Source: Hyphomicrobiales bacterium | GTDB lineage: Bacteria > Pseudomonadota > Alphaproteobacteria > Rhizobiales > Afifellaceae | Assembly (NCBI GenBank): GCA_013812985.1 | Contig: JACCSN010000347.1 | Coordinates: 1 to 9,501, forward strand | Reading direction: 5' to 3' | Length of the DNA stretch: 9,501 bases | Program-made: the position numbers and the translations under genes | In this document: piece after piece, positions 7,088 to 9,501 of the stretch | Position numbering within the stretch: the stretch's first letter is position 1 | How the letters are laid out: every line of letters begins with the position of its first letter | The notes under the pieces: generated by a model | What the model was told of the DNA's origin: nothing | Databases searched by the model: none | Seen by the model: the letters and a program-made list of their open reading frames with translations, nothing else

Positions 7088-7527
7088 TCCTCGAGCGCCT
7101 TCGTCTGCAAGAGCACATGGGCGATCCCCGCCCCCTTCAAGCGGGCGAAAACAGCGGCGACGGTCCCGTAATCGGCGGCCGTGTCGCCGCTGACGATGAC
7201 GCGCTTCTCCGGATCGCCGGCTACGATCGCCTTGAGCTTGGTCGACAGGTCCTCGGCGGTGACTTCCGCTTCCTGCAGATAGATCTGCCCGTCGGCGCGC
7301 ACGGTAACGCTGAGCGGCTCGGTATCGGCGCTGAGCGGTTCGGCGTCGGCCTTGGGGAGGTCGACCGGGACGCCGACGGTCAGCAGCGGCGCCGTCACCA
7401 TGAAGATGATGAGGAGCACCAGCATCACGTCGACGAACGGCGTGACGTTGATCTCCGCCATCGGCAGGTGCCGGCGACGCGCCCCGCGACGCCGCCCGTT
7501 GGACGATTCCGCCATCCGCGCGCCCAT
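7075..7527 (-). CDS. tolR: TolR, proton-channel subunit of the Tol-Pal motor
   Basis: TolR is the ExbD/MotB-type subunit that, with TolQ, converts proton flow into TolA movement at the inner membrane. The 150-residue product has a basic cytoplasmic N-terminus (residues 11-20 nearly all Arg/Gly/Ala/His). A single membrane helix follows at about 31-50 with the essential acidic residue Asp33 in NVTPFVDVMLVLL, then a periplasmic domain of about 95 residues including GVPVDLPKA (52-60) and VTVRADGQIYL (74-84). The ATG at 7527 shares its A with the tolQ stop (TGATG), which indicates translational coupling; Met5 is a less likely alternative start. Only the C-terminal end, ETGG-stop, touches the duplicated junction sequence. 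Confidence 0.96.
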   Translation of the reverse strand: MGARMAESSNGRRRGARRRHLPMAEINVTPFVDVMLVLLIIFMVTAPLLTVGVPVDLPKADAEPLSADTEPLSVTVRADGQIYLQEAEVTAEDLSTKLKAIVAGDPEKRVIVSGDTAADYGTVAAVFARLKGAGIAHVLLQTKALEETGG

Positions 7528-8246
7528 CAGGCGGCGGCGCTCCGTTCGTCGATCTGCCGCGACAGGATGGCGGCGAATTCGTCGGAGAAGCCCTCCATGC
7601 GGGTGGCGAGCCGCGACACCTGGGCGGTGAACTTGTTGTAGAACATCACCGCCGGGATGGCGGCGAGCAGCCCTAGCGCGGTGGCGAGCAGCGCCTCGGC
7701 GATACCGGGCGCGACGACCGACAAATTGGTGTTCTTCGACGCGGCGATCGCCTGGAACGATGTCATGATGCCCCATACGGTGCCGAACAGCCCGATGAAC
7801 GGGCCGGCCGATCCGACGGTCGCCAGCACCAGGAGCCGCCGCTCCAGCCGGTCGATCTCGCGAGCGAGCGCCACGTCCATGACGCGGTCGATGCGGCCGC
7901 TCAGCCCATGCAGCGAGCGCACGCCGGATTCGTAGGTGCGCTTCCACTCCCGCATCGCCGTGACGAACAGCGCCGCGATGCCATTGGAGTCGCGGGCGGA
8001 GACCTGCTGATAGAGCTGCTCCAGCGACTGCCCGGACCAGAAGACGTTCTCGAACTGATCCATCTGCCGCTTGGTGCGGGCGAACAATACCAGCTTGTCG
8101 ACGATGATCGCCCAGCACCAGACGGAAGCCGCGAGCAACCCGATCATCACCAGCTTGACGACGATATGCGCCTGCCAGAACAGGGACAGCAGGGAAAACC
8201 CGCCCGCCGGCTCTGCCAATGCGGTCTGAACAATATCAGGATTCAT
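7527..8246 (-). CDS. tolQ: TolQ, inner-membrane channel subunit of the Tol-Pal motor
   Basis: TolQ is the ExbB/MotA-type subunit whose pentamer surrounds the TolR helices and carries proton-motive force to TolA. The 239-residue protein has three membrane helices at about 27-49, 137-160 and 178-204, with a cytoplasmic loop of about 85 residues between the first two. The signature LATVGSAGPFIGLFGTVWGIM (141-161) and GIAEALLATALGLLAAIPAV (181-200) are clear. Thr143 and Thr189 sit where the polar residues of the ion pathway are found. The ATG at 8246 gives the expected periplasmic N-terminus, but the bases before it (GATCCACCTCC) contain no Shine-Dalgarno sequence, so initiation may be weak or leaderless-like. 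It opens the tolQRAB-pal block, 316 bases downstream of ybgC, and shares TGATG with tolR. Confidence 0.96.
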   Translation of the reverse strand: MNPDIVQTALAEPAGGFSLLSLFWQAHIVVKLVMIGLLAASVWCWAIIVDKLVLFARTKRQMDQFENVFWSGQSLEQLYQQVSARDSNGIAALFVTAMREWKRTYESGVRSLHGLSGRIDRVMDVALAREIDRLERRLLVLATVGSAGPFIGLFGTVWGIMTSFQAIAASKNTNLSVVAPGIAEALLATALGLLAAIPAVMFYNKFTAQVSRLATRMEGFSDEFAAILSRQIDERSAAA

Positions 8247-8562
8247 GGAGGTGGATCGCCCGTTCCGATCTTCCGCGGCTTGTCGCCGCTGAATGTGTCC
8301 AAAGCGCGGCTTGGCCGGCGGGCAATCCGCGTCCTTAGAACACCATCACGTGGTTAAGACTTTATGAGCGGTGACTTCAGGCACGGGTCGGGAACATCTG
8401 GAATCGCAAAGCGTTGAGCTGCCGAATCGGGTTGGAGATCTGCGTCGATGAAGAGGATCGAGATGCTGACCGCGGCGGGTCTGGCCGTGGGGACATTCCT
8501 GGTAGTCTCCACGGCGCTGGCCGCGGTAATGCCCGCGGCCGAGGTCGAGGTCGACCTGGTTT
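8247..8562. other. ybgC-tolQ spacer
   Basis: This is a 316-base break in a gene pair that is often contiguous. Its right third is occupied by an oppositely oriented small open frame (8448-8576). The remaining 200 bases (8247-8447) should hold the promoters for tolQ and for that frame. Sub-optimal hexamers exist on both strands, such as CTTAAC around 8353-8358 on the minus strand and CTTGGC at 8310-8315 on the plus strand. None has a good partner at the right spacing, so I assign none. ACCA-N5-TGGT with a central CACGTG (about 8342-8354) is a weak dyad. Confidence 0.5.
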
Positions 8563-8576
8563 CTACTCAGAAGTAA
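8448..8576 (+). CDS. Candidate small membrane or secreted protein, 42 residues, unknown
   Basis: An ATG at 8448 opens 42 codons on the plus strand, opposite to all other genes here. GGAG lies 10 bases upstream. The predicted peptide has a short basic start (MKRIEM) and one hydrophobic stretch at about residues 7-29 with an ALAA sequence that could be a signal-peptidase site. A small acidic tail follows (AEVEVDL, then VSTQK). G or C is at the third position in 35 of 42 codons, as expected for a real gene in this genome. Most departures fall in the last codons, where it overlaps the end of ybgC by 14 bases tail to tail. I recognise no family. It could be a small inner-membrane protein, a tiny exported peptide, or a chance frame; only conservation would tell. 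Confidence 0.4.
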   Translation: MKRIEMLTAAGLAVGTFLVVSTALAAVMPAAEVEVDLVSTQK

Positions 8577-9009
8577 CGGCCCTCCGCCCGAAGGCGTCGC
8601 GGATTTCGCGCGGCAGCCGTAAGGGGCGTCCTCCCGGCCCGATCATCACCACCGTAACCCGCGCCTCGACAAGTCTCCTGGCCCTTTCCCAAACGCTTTG
8701 GCGGAGTACGATCCGCGCGCCTTTGATCTCATGCGGCGCCGTCCGAATGGCGAGCACGTCGTCGATCGTCGCCGGCTGAAGAAAATCGATCTCCATCCGC
8801 CGCACCGCGAAGGCCAGGCCATCCGTTGCCAGCTCGCGGTGATGGATGCCGAGGAGCCGCAGGTAATCGGAGCGGCCGCGCTCCATGAAATGCAGGTAGC
8901 GAGCATGGTAGACGCGGCCGGAAAAGTCGGTGTCCTCGAAATAGACCCGCTGCACGAGCTCGTGACCCGTCTCTGTCAGCCTGCCGGCGATCCCTTCCGG
9001 ATCAGACAT
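8563..9009 (-). CDS. ybgC: YbgC, Tol-Pal-associated acyl-CoA thioesterase
   Basis: YbgC is a hotdog-fold (4HBT) thioesterase that hydrolyses acyl-CoA esters in the cytoplasm. It is genetically tied to the tol-pal operon, though its exact role there is unsettled. The 148-residue protein shows the family motif [21 protein letters not shown] (23-43), in which Asp28 corresponds to the catalytic Asp of the 4HBT/YbgC group. The hydrophobic strands [14 protein letters not shown] (67-80) and [11 protein letters not shown] follow. Length is normal. The ATG at 9009 lies inside the end of ruvB (8-base overlap, ATGTCTGA), with AGG directly abutting it, so translation probably depends on ruvB. It is followed by the 316-base gap before tolQ. 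Confidence 0.95.
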   Translation of the reverse strand: MSDPEGIAGRLTETGHELVQRVYFEDTDFSGRVYHARYLHFMERGRSDYLRLLGIHHRELATDGLAFAVRRMEIDFLQPATIDDVLAIRTAPHEIKGARIVLRQSVWERARRLVEARVTVVMIGPGGRPLRLPREIRDAFGRRAVTSE

Positions 9010-9501
9010 CCTGATCGTCGGCGAACAGGTGGATCTGCGCCGCCCCGGCCTGCGCCGGCTGCGCCAGCCCCAGATGCGCGAACGATTTTGGCGTCAGCAG
9101 CCGGCCGCGCGGCGTGCGCTGCAAAAAGCCCTGCTGGATGAGATAGGGCTCGACGATGTCCTCGACCGCGTCGCGCGGCTCCGACAGCGCCGCCGAGATC
9201 GTCTCGATCCCCACCGGCCCGCCGCCGAAATGCTCGGCGATGACGGAGAGATAACGCCGGTCGAGCGAATCGAGCCCGCGCGCGTCCACTTCCAGCGCCA
9301 GGAGCGCCCGGTCGGCGATCTCGCTGGTGATTTCGTCAGCGGCATCGGCGAAGGCGAAATCGCGGACGCGCCTGAGCAGCCGGCCGGCGATGCGCGGCGT
9401 GCCGCGCGAGCGGCGGGCGATCTCCTTGGCGCCCGCATCGGTGATCGGCGCGCCGAGGATGCGCGCGCCGCGCCGCACGATGAGCTCCAGCTCGGCGTCG
9501 G
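9002..9501 (-). CDS. ruvB: RuvB, Holliday junction branch-migration helicase (3' part, runs off the right edge)
   Basis: RuvB is the hexameric AAA+ motor that, loaded by RuvA, drives branch migration of Holliday junctions in recombination repair. Only the last 165 codons are inside the window; the Walker motifs lie beyond the edge. What is seen is the end of the AAA+ lid with the sensor-2 segment [18 protein letters not shown], then the winged-helix domain with [15 protein letters not shown] and the highly conserved [17 protein letters not shown]. The C-terminal tail after that (about 35 residues, ending FADDQDV) is longer and less conserved, as is common in alphaproteobacteria. The stop overlaps the ybgC start by 8 bases, making ruvB the upstream cistron feeding ybgC. 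Confidence 0.96.
   Translation of the reverse strand, partial: DAELELIVRRGARILGAPITDAGAKEIARRSRGTPRIAGRLLRRVRDFAFADAADEITSEIADRALLALEVDARGLDSLDRRYLSVIAEHFGGGPVGIETISAALSEPRDAVEDIVEPYLIQQGFLQRTPRGRLLTPKSFAHLGLAQPAQAGAAQIHLFADDQDV

Noticed and set aside
5359..7641. Very long plus-strand open frame of 760 codons across tolB, tolA and tolR
   Set aside because: It is antisense to three clear genes, has Arg/Leu/Gly-rich low-complexity content typical of GC-rich shadow frames, and runs through the tolR-tolA palindrome. No domain is recognisable.
7528..8118. Longer minus-strand frame reading into tolR from inside tolQ
   Set aside because: It is out of frame with tolQ and Arg/Gly-rich; tolR begins at the TGATG overlap.
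8310..8338. Plus-strand CTTGGC-N17-CCTTAG as a promoter for the 42-codon frame
   Set aside because: The -35 half is fair, but CCTTAG matches the CTATAT consensus poorly and it would leave a leader of about 100 bases, so it is not supported.

Overview
The window is a GC-rich stretch of alphaproteobacterial chromosome. It most likely comes from the Hyphomicrobiales (Rhizobiales), judging from the gene order, the protein styles and the intergenic palindromes. I cannot name a genus from the sequence alone. Every confidently recognised gene lies on the minus strand, so in transcription order (right to left) the layout is: ruvB (3' part), ybgC, a spacer, tolQ, tolR, a palindrome-bearing insert, tolA, tolB, pal, a 520-base spacer full of palindromes, cpoB (ybgF), tilS, ftsH (5' part).

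The core is a complete Tol-Pal locus. TolQ and TolR form the proton-driven inner-membrane motor and TolA is the periplasm-spanning transducer. TolB is the six-bladed propeller that binds Pal, Pal is the peptidoglycan-binding outer-membrane lipoprotein, and CpoB is the periplasmic TPR partner. YbgC is the acyl-CoA thioesterase usually linked to this operon. Together these genes keep the outer membrane attached and drive its constriction at division. RuvB (Holliday-junction helicase), TilS (tRNA-Ile lysidine synthetase) and FtsH (membrane AAA+ protease) are housekeeping neighbours that commonly sit beside tol-pal in this bacterial group. Coupling is tight at ruvB/ybgC (8-base overlap), tolQ/tolR (shared TGATG), tolA/tolB (19-base gap) and cpoB/tilS (29-base overlap). 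It is interrupted at ybgC/tolQ, tolR/tolA, pal/cpoB and tilS/ftsH.

The non-coding parts are more informative than the genes. (1) Between tolR and tolA sits a long palindrome of about 113 bases. It is flanked by two in-frame copies of the original tolR-stop/tolA-start junction (17 bases exact, 22 of 25 extended), as if an element inserted at the junction and duplicated it. (2) The pal-cpoB spacer is a mosaic of at least two different palindromic repeat types plus a terminator-like hairpin. (3) The ybgC-tolQ spacer carries a plausible 42-codon gene for a small hydrophobic protein on the opposite strand. (4) A good alphaproteobacterial housekeeping-type promoter lies between tilS and ftsH.

I see no undescribed defence, mobile or biosynthetic system. 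No tRNA, rRNA, CRISPR array or transposase gene is visible.
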